DNA of 57,358 bases from Eubacterium_B sp034180045 (GCA_034180045.1 JAXFOY010000007.1:1-57358), one strand, 5' to 3'; shown: positions 24,636-33,544, counted from the first letter of the stretch. The notes: generated by a model not told the origin, from the letters alone. Translations and numbers: made by a program.

Positions 24636-26357
24636 CTAATATGTAAAGTTCTCCGTCATATTTGCCCTCTCTACCATCAGAGCAAATGTAGGCGACTTCT
24701 CTAAAAGCTCATCGTAGCTGCCGCAGGCCTCCAACTTGCCTTCATTCATCACCACAATTTTATCCGCTTTTTCTATAGATTTTAATCTATGAGAAATTAT
24801 GACAACAGTTTTATTTTTGATTAAACTGTTCAAGCTGTCTTGAATTGCCATTTCATTTTCAACATCAAGCGATGCGCTTATTTCGTCCAGCAAAATTATC
24901 GGTGAATTCTTCAGAAAAGCTCTGGCAATGGAAATTCTCTGTCTTTCTCCACCGGATAGCTTCATGCCGTTTTCCCCGATCATCGTTGCATATCCGTCTT
25001 GGAGTTTTTCGATGAATTCATGACAATTTGCCAGCTTTGCCGCCTTGATAACTTCGTCATCGCTTGCATCTGCCCTGCCTAGACGGATATTTTCCATGAT
25101 TGTGGAATTGAACAGCGTTACATCCTGAAATACGATGGAAATTTTATCAAAAAGTGAATCGGTATCGACAGTTTTAATATCTCTGCCATCTATCAGAATT
25201 TCGCCCTTATTATAATCGTAAAGTCTTGACATTAAACGCAGCAAGGTAGTTTTACCGCATCCGCTGGGTCCGACCAAAGCGGTCACCTCATTTTGTCTTG
25301 CAACAAAGGAAATGGAATCGACAACATTTTTTTCGCTGCTATATCCGAAGCTTACATCTTTAAGTACGATATCGAAACTTCCCAGCCTGCATTCTTCGCC
25401 CTGTTGAATTTCCGCATTTGAAATTTCTCTAATTCGATTTACTCGTCCATCTATGTACATCACTTCCAGTAAATTACCCGTTATGCTTGCAAACCCGTCC
25501 ATAATTCGCGCCGAAGCAATAACATATCCGCATAGATAAAGTAAACTTATATGTCCCTCGGCAAACAATATGCTTCCTACAACTATTGTAATACCGACAC
25601 AAAACTTGATGACCGTGTTTGCAAAAAAGTTAGGAATAATCGAGCCGAATTCAGACCTTATATGAATTTTTTCAGCATCTTCCACCGCCTGATATATTTT
25701 GTTTACGTACTTTTCCGATTGTCCGTAACTTTTGATTTCCTGATGCATCTCTATTGTTTCCTGAAATAGTTCACTATTATCACGAAGTTTTACATAGTGC
25801 TTCTTGAAACAACGCTTTGCATAGTTTCTGGTAAAAATCATGAATATAAACCCGATAAGCAAGGGTGCAATAAGCACAAATCCAAGCAACGGAGACATCA
25901 CAACCAGCATGGTGGCAATGATGATAAAAAATATCGTAAATCCGATTATCTCCGGAATCGCATGGCTAAGCGCATGTTCAATATCCGCCACATCAGACAT
26001 AACGGTCTGCGACAAATCGCTGAGGTCATGCTTTGAAAAATATGACAGAGGCAATTCTTTCAACTTTTCGGCTATCTCTACTCTGAGATTTGCCGCCTCC
26101 TTGTAGGTTTCGTTATATGTGGTTTTATATGTGATATTGATAAGTAAATACATTATCACTGAAAGAGCAGCCATTATTCCCAAATATATTGCAGTTCCTC
26201 TTATGCTGTCATCAAAATAATCCTGCACAAAAAGCATCACCAAAGTAACCGGAAGCATATACGCAAAATACATGCCAAAAGATGCAATGGAAGCTTTAAC
26301 CACGCCTCTTGCCCCGGATTCGGTCAGAGCAAAAGTTCTTTTTATTCTTTCTATCAT
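24636..26357 (-). CDS. ABC transporter, fused permease and ATPase (second subunit)
   Basis: Half-transporter of 573 residues: six membrane segments in the first ~320 residues, then an ATP-binding domain with Walker A GPSGCGKTT, signature LSGGERQRISIARAF, and ILLDEISASLD. It pairs with the product of the preceding gene. The start is taken at 26357, with GGAGGG five bases upstream and an ATGA overlap with the previous stop; an earlier in-frame start at 26369 is less likely. Family members of this kind (YbtP/YbtQ, IrtA/IrtB) are linked to siderophore or metal uptake, while others export peptides. The palindromes at the operon promoter favour metal control, but the substrate is not shown. Confidence 0.85.
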   Translation of the reverse strand: MIERIKRTFALTESGARGVVKASIASFGMYFAYMLPVTLVMLFVQDYFDDSIRGTAIYLGIMAALSVIMYLLINITYKTTYNETYKEAANLRVEIAEKLKELPLSYFSKHDLSDLSQTVMSDVADIEHALSHAIPEIIGFTIFFIIIATMLVVMSPLLGFVLIAPLLIGFIFMIFTRNYAKRCFKKHYVKLRDNSELFQETIEMHQEIKSYGQSEKYVNKIYQAVEDAEKIHIRSEFGSIIPNFFANTVIKFCVGITIVVGSILFAEGHISLLYLCGYVIASARIMDGFASITGNLLEVMYIDGRVNRIREISNAEIQQGEECRLGSFDIVLKDVSFGYSSEKNVVDSISFVARQNEVTALVGPSGCGKTTLLRLMSRLYDYNKGEILIDGRDIKTVDTDSLFDKISIVFQDVTLFNSTIMENIRLGRADASDDEVIKAAKLANCHEFIEKLQDGYATMIGENGMKLSGGERQRISIARAFLKNSPIILLDEISASLDVENEMAIQDSLNSLIKNKTVVIISHRLKSIEKADKIVVMNEGKLEACGSYDELLEKSPTFALMVERANMTENFTY

Positions 26358-28093
26358 ATTGCCCTCCATTCATTCGCCCTTGCAAAAGTTTCTTGAAGCT
26401 TCCTATACTTGCTTCCTTCTGCCATCAGTTCGGCATCAGTTCCGCGCTCTATAATTTTTCCATCTTCAATTACCAGAATTTCATCCACATTGCGAATTGA
26501 ACTGAGTCTATGTGCTATCATAATTACAGTTTTTCCACACATTAAATTGCGGAAAGCCTGCTGAATTTCATATTCATTTTCAGGATCGGCTGCGGCACTC
26601 GCCTCATCAAGAATAACGATGGACGCATTTTTCAAAATTGCCCTTGCAATAGCGATTCTCTGCGTTTCACCTCCCGAAAGGTATACTCCCTTTGAACCGA
26701 TGACCGTATTTTCCCTATCTGTAAACTTATCCAGGATTTCTCCGCATCTTGCATATTCCAGCGCCTTCATCACGTCTTCACGGCTTGCCTCGGGCCTTCC
26801 TATCTTTACATTTTCATAGATGCTGGTTTTGAACAGCTTAGAATTTTGGAATACAAACGCCACGTTTTCTATCAAAGCTTTCTCGCTATAGCTTTCTATC
26901 GACTTACCCCCAATCAAAATTCTGCCGCTGTCTATCGGATAAAATCCCGAGAGCAATTTCGCTATCGTCGACTTTCCTCCCCCTGAACTTCCAACAAGAG
27001 CGTAGGTTTTTCCGCCCTCAAGCTCAAAACTCACCTCATCCAAAACCTTTTTTTTCTCGTAGGCAAAACTCACTTTCTCGAATTTGATATTAAAATTGTC
27101 AAATTCGGACTCGCATCCATGAATTATCTTTTTCTTTGACATGGCACCGAATATGCTTTCAAGTTTATCCACAACCTGCTTCGCTTGAAACGAATACATA
27201 CTCGTGTACATTATTTTCATGAAACAACCAAACAGTGAACCCGAAAAGGTTGCAAAGAAAATCACCTTGGCTATGATAAGCTTTGCATCGGCATCTCTAT
27301 TCATATAATATATTGCAAAAGGAATTGTAAGCGCTATTATGAGATTGAAAATCACCTGAAATATAACATAAGGTCTACGGCATGATTTGCTGTAATTATA
27401 GGCATAGCTTGAATAATCCATAATAGATTTGTAAAATGACTTAAATGAAAGCACGCCGGCTCTAAAAATTTTAACTACCTGCATGCCTCTTACATATTCT
27501 ACCGCTTCGCTGTTCATCCTCTCCAGTGACTTTTGATACTTAACCATAAAGTCCTTGCCGCCCATCATCAGTTTCATCTGAACCAGACCTATCAGTGTCA
27601 AAATAACCGACAAAACTCCCAATCTGATGTCAACCGTGAACATGACTATATACATCACAATCGGAGTTATCACAGCACACGTAATGTCAGGAATAAGATG
27701 TGCCACAATCATATGTGTCTGTGTAGCGTTATCATCTATAATCTTCCTGATTTTGCCCGATTCATTTACATCAAAAAATGCAAATGAGGCATCCATCAAA
27801 TGCCTTGTACCTATCTTTCTCAGGTTAGTTTCCAGTCGAAACGCCAGCAAATGTGAAATCACAAGCGCCGCAAAGTATAGTACCGTATATAGCAGCAGCA
27901 AAGCCACCACCACTAAAGAATAATACTTTGCCATCTCTATATTTTTTTCCACTATGAGCTGCTCAAAAAACTTCCATATATACCAAAACGGCATTATTGA
28001 AAGCACAGCTGCCGAAGCGGAAAGAACGACTGAAAAAAAACAGTAATGTTTCTTTTCCGGAGCAAAGCTAAAAAGTTTTTTGTATATTTCCAT
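26354..28093 (-). CDS. ABC transporter, fused permease and ATPase (first subunit)
   Basis: Half-transporter of 579 residues with six membrane segments and an ATP-binding domain: Walker A GSSGGGKST, signature LSGGETQRIAIARAIL, ILDEASAAADPENE. It is the first gene of a two-gene operon and probably forms a heterodimer with the product of 24636-26357, whose start it overlaps by four bases. The start follows AAGGAGG. A leader of about 230 bases holds two copies of a GTTAGT-N4-ACTAAC palindrome and a strong hairpin. No substrate-binding protein is nearby, as expected of exporter-type or IrtAB-type systems. Confidence 0.85.
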   Translation of the reverse strand: MEIYKKLFSFAPEKKHYCFFSVVLSASAAVLSIMPFWYIWKFFEQLIVEKNIEMAKYYSLVVVALLLLYTVLYFAALVISHLLAFRLETNLRKIGTRHLMDASFAFFDVNESGKIRKIIDDNATQTHMIVAHLIPDITCAVITPIVMYIVMFTVDIRLGVLSVILTLIGLVQMKLMMGGKDFMVKYQKSLERMNSEAVEYVRGMQVVKIFRAGVLSFKSFYKSIMDYSSYAYNYSKSCRRPYVIFQVIFNLIIALTIPFAIYYMNRDADAKLIIAKVIFFATFSGSLFGCFMKIMYTSMYSFQAKQVVDKLESIFGAMSKKKIIHGCESEFDNFNIKFEKVSFAYEKKKVLDEVSFELEGGKTYALVGSSGGGKSTIAKLLSGFYPIDSGRILIGGKSIESYSEKALIENVAFVFQNSKLFKTSIYENVKIGRPEASREDVMKALEYARCGEILDKFTDRENTVIGSKGVYLSGGETQRIAIARAILKNASIVILDEASAAADPENEYEIQQAFRNLMCGKTVIMIAHRLSSIRNVDEILVIEDGKIIERGTDAELMAEGSKYRKLQETFARANEWRAI

Positions 28094-28203
28094 GCAAATC
28101 CTCCTTATTTCCAGATAAATTCTGTTTAACTCAATTCGAAACTTAACATATATGTAAAATCATATTTTGAATTCCTGTTTATATTTCGATTTCTATATCT
28201 GTA

Positions 28204-28219
28204 GTTAGTTATAACTAAC
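28204..28219 (-). promoter_or_regulatory. Palindrome copy 2 in the ABC operon leader
   Basis: GTTAGTTATAACTAAC is a perfect 16-base palindrome. It shares its arms with the site over the -35 box at 28345-28362. A weak second promoter (TTAATT, 17 bases, TATAAC) would run through it. It resembles DtxR/MntR-type metal-repressor sites in layout. Confidence 0.55.
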
Positions 28220-28230
28220 CAGTTGGATTT

Positions 28231-28269
28231 AATTAAGGTGTAAATATACTTACTATTTACACCTTAATT
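28231..28269 (-). repeat. Perfect 16-bp inverted repeat in the ABC operon leader
   Basis: AATTAAGGTGTAAATA and TATTTACACCTTAATT are exact complements around seven bases (28247-28253). No T-run follows on either strand, so it is not a standard terminator. It may be an RNA hairpin in the 5' leader or a protein-binding site. Confidence 0.6.
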
Positions 28270-28327
28270 GTGAATTGTATGATCATCGATTTATATTTGC
28301 CGATTTTATAATGCTGTAATATTAATT

Positions 28328-28362
28328 AGCATAGCATATCAGCCTGTTAGTGTCAACTAACA
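28328..28362 (-). promoter_or_regulatory. ABC operon promoter with operator palindrome over the -35
   Basis: On the minus strand TTGACA (28351-28356) and TATGCT (28328-28333) are 17 bases apart. The -35 lies inside TGTTAGTGTCAACTAACA (28345-28362), with seven-base arms TGTTAGT / ACTAACA. The arrangement indicates a repressor site. The regulator is unknown; an iron or manganese sensor of the DtxR family is the best guess. Confidence 0.7.
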
Positions 28363-28375
28363 TTTCCTTTAATTA

Positions 28376-29473
28376 TTAAAGATTCAGCTTATAATCTCCG
28401 TCTTTTATCTTTCCGGCCTTGCGAAGCAGCTTATCAAATATCAGCGCCAAAACGGCAGGAAGTATGAAGTGTAGTAATAAAACGCCGAAAGCGCTATGCA
28501 TATTGGCACCCATATCTGTAAGAGTTCCTATCTGACCTACCAAGCCTGATGTTCCCATTCCTGCACCCAAGGGGCTGTTTGTCATCTTAAACACAACCGT
28601 ACTCAAAGGTCCTGTTACCGCTCCCGCCAGGGTAGGTGGCACCAATATATACGGATTCTTAATTATATTTGATATTTGCAGCATAGAGGTACCTATTCCC
28701 TGTGCCACCAAGCCGCCGATTCCGTTATCACGGAAGCTGATGACGGCAAAGCCGATCATCTGCGCGCAGCAACCTGCGGTTGCTGCGCCGGCGGCAAGAC
28801 CCGAGAGCCCGAGCATCATACATAGAGCTGCACTTGAAATAGGAGCTGTAAGCGCAAGACCGACAATTATCGAGATAACAATACCGAAAGCCAGCGGCTG
28901 CCACTCTGTAGCCGCCATGATTATCTCTCCGAGACCGTTCATCAGCTTCCCTATCACAGGCCCTACTAAAATAGCCGCAGTACCACCTGTCAAAAGAGTC
29001 AGCGCCGGTGTAACTATAATGTCAACCTTAGTTTCCTTTGATACAAGCTTACCGAACTCGGCACCTATTGCCGCTGCGATAAAAGCACCCGCAGGTCCGC
29101 CTGAGGTCGCTCCCATCATTCCCGTTATAGCGGCGGTTATCATTACGAGCGCCGGCGCCTTAAGTCCCCACGCAACCGCTATACCTATCGCCGCTCCCAT
29201 CAGTTCCATCGCCTTTGAACCGATTTCTATCAAGGTATTTGCGACCGTATTTTCACCGAAAAATGAGACATATTGCGCACCTATCGTCTTCAAAATCAAT
29301 CCGACGAGAAGAGAGCAAAAAAGCCCCATAGCCATCGCAGATAGCGCATCCTGAAGATAACGTTTACTGCTGAATTCTATATCCTTCCTCTTTAGAAAAC
29401 TCATAAAGCCCTTAGTTCCTGCTTTATCATCCTTTGTTTCTACTTCACTAACTGCTGAATTTTTTTCTGTCAT
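28376..29473 (-). CDS. PTS-IIC-like membrane permease (PTS_EIIC_2 family)
   Basis: A 365-residue protein with a hydrophilic start (about 40 residues) and roughly ten glycine/alanine-rich membrane segments. Segments such as AITGMMGATSGGPAGAFIAAAIGAEFGKLVSKETKVDI and ILVPPTLAGAVTGPLS (read in parts) match the family annotated as PTS IIC type 2. No IIA, IIB, HPr or sugar gene is nearby, so a true phosphotransferase role is doubtful. It is divergent from niaR, and its promoter overlaps a TGTCTTGACA site of the kind bound by NiaR. A role in uptake of niacin or a related vitamin is therefore inferred. The start follows GGAGAATT. Confidence 0.75.
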   Translation of the reverse strand: MTEKNSAVSEVETKDDKAGTKGFMSFLKRKDIEFSSKRYLQDALSAMAMGLFCSLLVGLILKTIGAQYVSFFGENTVANTLIEIGSKAMELMGAAIGIAVAWGLKAPALVMITAAITGMMGATSGGPAGAFIAAAIGAEFGKLVSKETKVDIIVTPALTLLTGGTAAILVGPVIGKLMNGLGEIIMAATEWQPLAFGIVISIIVGLALTAPISSAALCMMLGLSGLAAGAATAGCCAQMIGFAVISFRDNGIGGLVAQGIGTSMLQISNIIKNPYILVPPTLAGAVTGPLSTVVFKMTNSPLGAGMGTSGLVGQIGTLTDMGANMHSAFGVLLLHFILPAVLALIFDKLLRKAGKIKDGDYKLNL

Positions 29474-29513
29474 TTCAATTCTCCATTTTTCATCTGCCTA
29501 AATTTGACATTCA

Positions 29514-29547
29514 TATTATATATATTATATTGATAGCTGTCAAGACA
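29514..29547 (-). promoter_or_regulatory. Promoter of the PTS-IIC-like gene with putative NiaR site
   Basis: On the minus strand TTGACA (29538-29543) and TATAAT (29514-29519) are 18 bases apart. The -35 is part of TGTCTTGACA (29538-29547), an inverted repeat TGTC/GACA resembling reported NiaR boxes of Firmicutes as far as I recall the motif. Confidence 0.65.
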
Positions 29548-29566
29548 CATGTTAATACATACATGA

Positions 29567-29595
29567 TTGTAAAATTGAAATTATCATGATATACT
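29567..29595 (+). promoter_or_regulatory. Promoter of niaR
   Basis: TTGTAA (29567-29572) and TATACT (29590-29595) are 17 bases apart. The putative NiaR site lies 20 bases upstream, so autoregulation is possible. Confidence 0.65.
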
Positions 29596-29654
29596 TTAAC
29601 TGATATTTTTACTGCATATTATTCTATATATTTATAAATCAGGAGTTAGGTTTA

Positions 29655-30170
29655 ATGGTTAAGGCATCTGAAAGACGCGAAAAAATAAAAGAAATATTGT
29701 CCGCCAGCAAGACTACGGTTTCCGCTTCTCTACTCGCTGAGAGTCTAAATGTCAGCAGACAGATTATCGTAGGAGATATAGCTTTGCTCAGGGCGGAGGG
29801 CATGGAAATCAAATCTACACCGAGAGGATATATTCTCAGTGCAAACGGCGATGCTTTTCCATATGTCGCAAGTATAGTATGCAAGCATTCCTCAGAAGAA
29901 CTTCTCGATGAACTTTACACTATAGTTGACTATGGCGGAACTTGCATAGATGTAAAAATAGACCACAGCATCTACGGACAAATTTGCGGTCAGCTGGATA
30001 TTTCATCTCGCTATGAAGCTCAATCATTTTTCGAAAAAATATCTGAAGCCGACCGGCCTCTAAGCGCTTTGTCCGGTGGAATTCACGAACATCGCATAGG
30101 CTGTCGCGACAAGGAAATATTCAATTTGATACAAGAAGAGCTTAGAAAAAAGAAAATTCTGGTCGAATAG
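29655..30170 (+). CDS. niaR: Niacin-responsive transcriptional repressor NiaR
   Basis: DNA-binding repressor of NAD synthesis and niacin uptake genes, 171 residues. It has an N-terminal helix-turn-helix of the HTH_11 type (ASLLAESLNVSRQIIVGDIALLRAEG, residues about 22-47, read in parts) and a C-terminal 3H domain, with histidines in CKHSSEELLDEL, DHSIYGQI and GGIHEHRIG. The start follows AGGAGTTAGG. The usual targets (nadABC, pncB, niaP) are absent here. The only obvious neighbour target is the divergent permease gene. Confidence 0.92.
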   Translation: MVKASERREKIKEILSASKTTVSASLLAESLNVSRQIIVGDIALLRAEGMEIKSTPRGYILSANGDAFPYVASIVCKHSSEELLDELYTIVDYGGTCIDVKIDHSIYGQICGQLDISSRYEAQSFFEKISEADRPLSALSGGIHEHRIGCRDKEIFNLIQEELRKKKILVE

Positions 30171-30243
30171 CCTGCCGGCATATTTCGAAAAAGTAGCTGA
30201 GTAAGTCTCCGCAAAGCTTACTACAGTTTCTATCAAAAACTTA

Positions 30244-30284
30244 AAACCGCTATGCACCTTGTTTTTCAAGGGGTACAGCGGTTT
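30244..30284. terminator. Hairpin between niaR and fprA
   Basis: AAACCGCT ... AGCGGTTT with an inner CCTTG / CAAGG around TTTTT. It is a probable terminator for niaR on the plus strand, or a second one for fprA on the minus strand, where TTTTAAGTTTTT follows. The rest of 30171-30337 holds only a weak AGTAAG / CTTACT pair. Confidence 0.55.
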
Positions 30285-30337
30285 CTACCAAGGCTTTTCG
30301 TCCTATAAACCCATAGTTAATCCATTCTCTCAATATA

Positions 30338-30377
30338 TAAAAAAGCTGCCACCACACGAATTAGATGATGACAGCTT
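30338..30377 (-). terminator. Terminator of fprA
   Basis: On the minus strand AAGCTGTCA and TGGCAGCTT pair (one G-T), followed by TTTTTTATA, about 20 bases past the fprA stop. Confidence 0.85.
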
Positions 30378-30396
30378 ATATTCATTTCAACAAAGC

Positions 30397-31590
30397 CTAC
30401 TGCGCGATTTCCTTGACGAAATTGCGACCGTATTCTCTCAGTTTTTCTATGGTTTCCTGATCAGGTGCCCAGTTTACACGAATCCCGTCATTTACGACAT
30501 CAAACTTGGATTCTTCAAGGAATTCCTTAATCATCTTTGCAGCCTCACCGCTCCAGCCATAGCTGCCGAAAGATGCCGCCTTCTTTTTCTTGAATTTCAG
30601 TCCTTTAATCATCTCAAGTATTCCGGCAATTGAGTATGAGAAACCGTTATTGATTGTAGGTGAACCGACAAGAATTGCCTTTGACTTAAATACTTCCACC
30701 AAAATATCATTTTTATCGTTTTTAACCGAATTAAGCAATTTGACGGTTGTACCCGGGCTTTCCTGTAAAATTCCCTCCGCAATCGCTTCAGCCATCTTTC
30801 TCGTTGACTGCCACATACTGTCATATATAAGCGTGATTTGGTCTTCCTGGTAGTTATCAGCCCACTTCATATATAAATCCATAATCAGACCGATATTCTC
30901 ACGCCAAATCACTCCATGGCTCGGCGCTACCAAATCAAGCTTAAGATTCATGCCTTTTACTTCATTAATCTTTTTGGTGACAAACATACTGAACGGGGTA
31001 ATGATATTCGTATAGTATTTTTCCGCTTCGCTAAGAAGTTTTGATATATCATCCATGTCATCAAACAACATCTCTGATGCATAATGCTGACCAAATACAT
31101 CATTGCTGAACAAAATATTCTCGCCTGTCATATATGTCATCATCGTATCAGGCCAATGAAGCATTGCCGCCTCTATAAAAATCAGCTTGCTGTCTCCTAA
31201 ATCAAGTTCATCACCTGTCTTTACATTTACATAATTCCAGTCCTGATGATAAAGCCCCCTAAGAATAGCCTCACCTTTCTTTGTGCAATATATAGGCGTA
31301 TTCGGAATCTCTCTCATCAATGCAGGCAATGTACCGCTATGGTCTGACTCGTTGTGATTCATAACGATATAATCAATTTCGTTCAAATCGATTTCTTCTT
31401 TCAGTCTGCTTACAAATTCCGTATCGTACGGACCCCAAACCGTGTCCATCAAAACTGTCTTTTTATCTCTAATTAAGAATGAGTTATATGATGAACCGTC
31501 AAATGTTGACAGTTCGTCACCATGGAACTTTTTTAACTCCCAGTCGATTTTACCGACCCATGTCACCTTATCTGTTACTTTTTTACTCAT
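30397..31590 (-). CDS. fprA: Flavodiiron protein (A-type flavoprotein, FprA)
   Basis: Reduces oxygen to water, and in some members nitric oxide, protecting an anaerobe. The 397-residue protein has a metallo-beta-lactamase-like diiron domain with HNESDH (79-84) and further ligands in AAMLHWPDTM and FSNDVFGQH, then a flavodoxin domain (TLIYDSMWQSTRKMAEAI). The start follows AGGAGG. It lies 42 bases after dusB. An electron donor such as rubredoxin is not adjacent; the ferredoxin at 16671 is remote. Confidence 0.95.
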   Translation of the reverse strand: MSKKVTDKVTWVGKIDWELKKFHGDELSTFDGSSYNSFLIRDKKTVLMDTVWGPYDTEFVSRLKEEIDLNEIDYIVMNHNESDHSGTLPALMREIPNTPIYCTKKGEAILRGLYHQDWNYVNVKTGDELDLGDSKLIFIEAAMLHWPDTMMTYMTGENILFSNDVFGQHYASEMLFDDMDDISKLLSEAEKYYTNIITPFSMFVTKKINEVKGMNLKLDLVAPSHGVIWRENIGLIMDLYMKWADNYQEDQITLIYDSMWQSTRKMAEAIAEGILQESPGTTVKLLNSVKNDKNDILVEVFKSKAILVGSPTINNGFSYSIAGILEMIKGLKFKKKKAASFGSYGWSGEAAKMIKEFLEESKFDVVNDGIRVNWAPDQETIEKLREYGRNFVKEIAQ

Positions 31591-31632
31591 CTAAATGACC
31601 TCCTAATAACCTTTTTCCTCAATTTAACCTTG

Positions 31633-32670
31633 TTAAATCATTTTTTCTACTGTATCGCAATATTCTTTTTTGTTATCTATCAGATTAATTTTTGCTCTGA
31701 CTGCGGCACTGCCCTTAATGCCTTTTAAGTATTTTGCCGTAAATTTACGCATTTCACGAACCGCAACATATTCACCCTTGTATTCACATAATTCGTTCAT
31801 GTGACGAATCATCATTGCTTTTCGTTCATCAGTGCTGACAAGCACACATCTAAATGCCTCTTTATATCCCGGCGGAAAATTTACATTATCGCTTTTAGAA
31901 GCATCTTCGCTTGATTTAGCCTTTGAGTAAGATTCTTTCAGCTCTCTAAAAATCCACGGATTTCCAAGCGCTGCCCTTCCTATCATCAAAAAATCACAAC
32001 CGGTTTTTTTTATCATTGATTCCGCATCTTCGTAACAGCATATATCTCCGTTGCCGATTACCGGAATCGATACTGATTTTTTTACATTTGCTATTGCTTC
32101 AAGGTCAACCGTTCCGCTATAGTATTGCTCTCTCGTTCTTCCATGAACCGCTATCGCACTTCCGCCGCCCGCTTCTACAGCTTGGGCAGCAGAAACAGCG
32201 GCATCATCACCTGAGCCCTGAATACCGATTCTTATCTTGGCGCTCACAGGTTTATCGGTTTCCGATGATACGGCTCTAACTATTTTGTATATCAGTTCCG
32301 GATCTCTCAAAAGCGCTGAACCTTCGCCGTTTTTCACAATCTTGGGAACAGGACAGCCCATGTTTATATCAAGTAACACATTCGGTAAACGGTTTAACTT
32401 AGCTGTTGCTCTTGCCATTATTTCCGGTTCTGAACCGAAAATTTGTACGGCTACAGGCACTTTTTCCCCTGTCATATCTAAAAGCTGAGGTGTCTTTCTG
32501 TCTCCATAGCATAAGCCTTTGGCGCTCACCATTTCGGTATATACCATGGATGCACCCATCTCGGCACATAGAATTCTGTATACTTTATCTGTAAAACCTG
32601 CCATGGGAGCAAGGAAAAACGGCGTATCAAATTCAATATCTCCAATTCGAAGCAAAGCTCCGTTATTCAT
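31633..32670 (-). CDS. dusB: tRNA-dihydrouridine synthase (DusB-like)
   Basis: FMN enzyme that reduces uridine to dihydrouridine in tRNA. The 345-residue TIM-barrel protein has LAPMAGFTDKVYR, the catalytic cysteine in NMGCPVPKIVKNGEGSALL (near residue 105), AVHGRTREQYYSGT and VIGNGDI. The start overlaps the coaX stop by eight bases, with GGAGAAAG upstream. It belongs to the coaX-dusB-fprA stretch. Confidence 0.94.
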   Translation of the reverse strand: MNNGALLRIGDIEFDTPFFLAPMAGFTDKVYRILCAEMGASMVYTEMVSAKGLCYGDRKTPQLLDMTGEKVPVAVQIFGSEPEIMARATAKLNRLPNVLLDINMGCPVPKIVKNGEGSALLRDPELIYKIVRAVSSETDKPVSAKIRIGIQGSGDDAAVSAAQAVEAGGGSAIAVHGRTREQYYSGTVDLEAIANVKKSVSIPVIGNGDICCYEDAESMIKKTGCDFLMIGRAALGNPWIFRELKESYSKAKSSEDASKSDNVNFPPGYKEAFRCVLVSTDERKAMMIRHMNELCEYKGEYVAVREMRKFTAKYLKGIKGSAAVRAKINLIDNKKEYCDTVEKMI

Positions 32671-33487
32671 TTACTTTCTCCTGAAGTTTAGGACAGACTC
32701 TGGCTGTTTTCTTGTTCTTTTGATATATGATTTCCAGACCTTCCAGCGTTAAAAGCTTATCTACATAGTCTACACAGCTTACTCCGCTGTCGATTAGGCT
32801 TGAAAAACCGCCCGTAGCAACGACTGTTATTTTTTTATCGCCGACATATGACTGCATTTCCTTTTTCATCTTTCTGACTATATAATCACATATACCCATA
32901 TGCCCGTAAACTAAGCCCGATTGCATACTTTCAACTGTATTTCTGCAAATTGTTTTACCCGGTTCTTCAATTTCAACCTTAGGAAGCTTAGAGGTCTTTT
33001 CAAACAGCGCCTCTGATGATATTTTCAAACCGGGTGCAATAGTGCCGCCAAGATACTCACCCTTGTCCGTTATCGCGCAAAAAGTTGTAGCAGTGCCTAA
33101 GTCAATCAAAATCAAAGGACCGCCGTATTTATGTATGGCTGCAACGGCATTTACGATTCTATCCGCCCCGACCTGTTTTGGATTGTCATACTTTACGATG
33201 AGCCCTGTCTTTACTCCGGAGGCTACGACAATAGCCTGTTTTCCGAAATATTTAACCGCCATGTGCTGAAGCGTAAACAGAACAGATGGTACTACTGTAG
33301 AAATAATGAGATCATCAATCTCGTTCATATCAATTTTTTCATAGTCAAAAAGCTGCTTTATGAGCATGCCGTACTCATCTGCACTCTTGCGATTATCAGT
33401 CTCTATACGCCAGTTTGTGAGCAATTTCCCGTCTTCAAATACTCCAAGTACGGTATTGCTGTTGCCTACATCAAAGGCTAGAAGCAT
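32663..33487 (-). CDS. coaX: Type III pantothenate kinase
   Basis: First step of coenzyme A synthesis: ATP plus pantothenate gives phosphopantothenate. The 274-residue ASKHA protein starts MLLAFDVGNSNTVLGVF and has GADRIVNAVAA, LIDLGTATTFCAI and GGTIAPGLKIS. The start is set at 33487 because AAGGAG lies eight bases before it; an earlier in-frame ATG at 33508 overlaps that ribosome site. dusB follows with an eight-base overlap. Confidence 0.96.
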   Translation of the reverse strand: MLLAFDVGNSNTVLGVFEDGKLLTNWRIETDNRKSADEYGMLIKQLFDYEKIDMNEIDDLIISTVVPSVLFTLQHMAVKYFGKQAIVVASGVKTGLIVKYDNPKQVGADRIVNAVAAIHKYGGPLILIDLGTATTFCAITDKGEYLGGTIAPGLKISSEALFEKTSKLPKVEIEEPGKTICRNTVESMQSGLVYGHMGICDYIVRKMKKEMQSYVGDKKITVVATGGFSSLIDSGVSCVDYVDKLLTLEGLEIIYQKNKKTARVCPKLQEKVNE

Positions 33488-33544
33488 ATTATTTCTCCTT
33501 ATGTTCAAATACTGTATTTAGTTTTTATCTATTTCGATTTTACT

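Noticed and set aside
28740..29354. 204-codon plus-strand frame opposite the PTS-IIC-like gene
   Set aside because: A shadow of the Gly/Ala-rich membrane protein on the other strand; no ribosome site or family resemblance.
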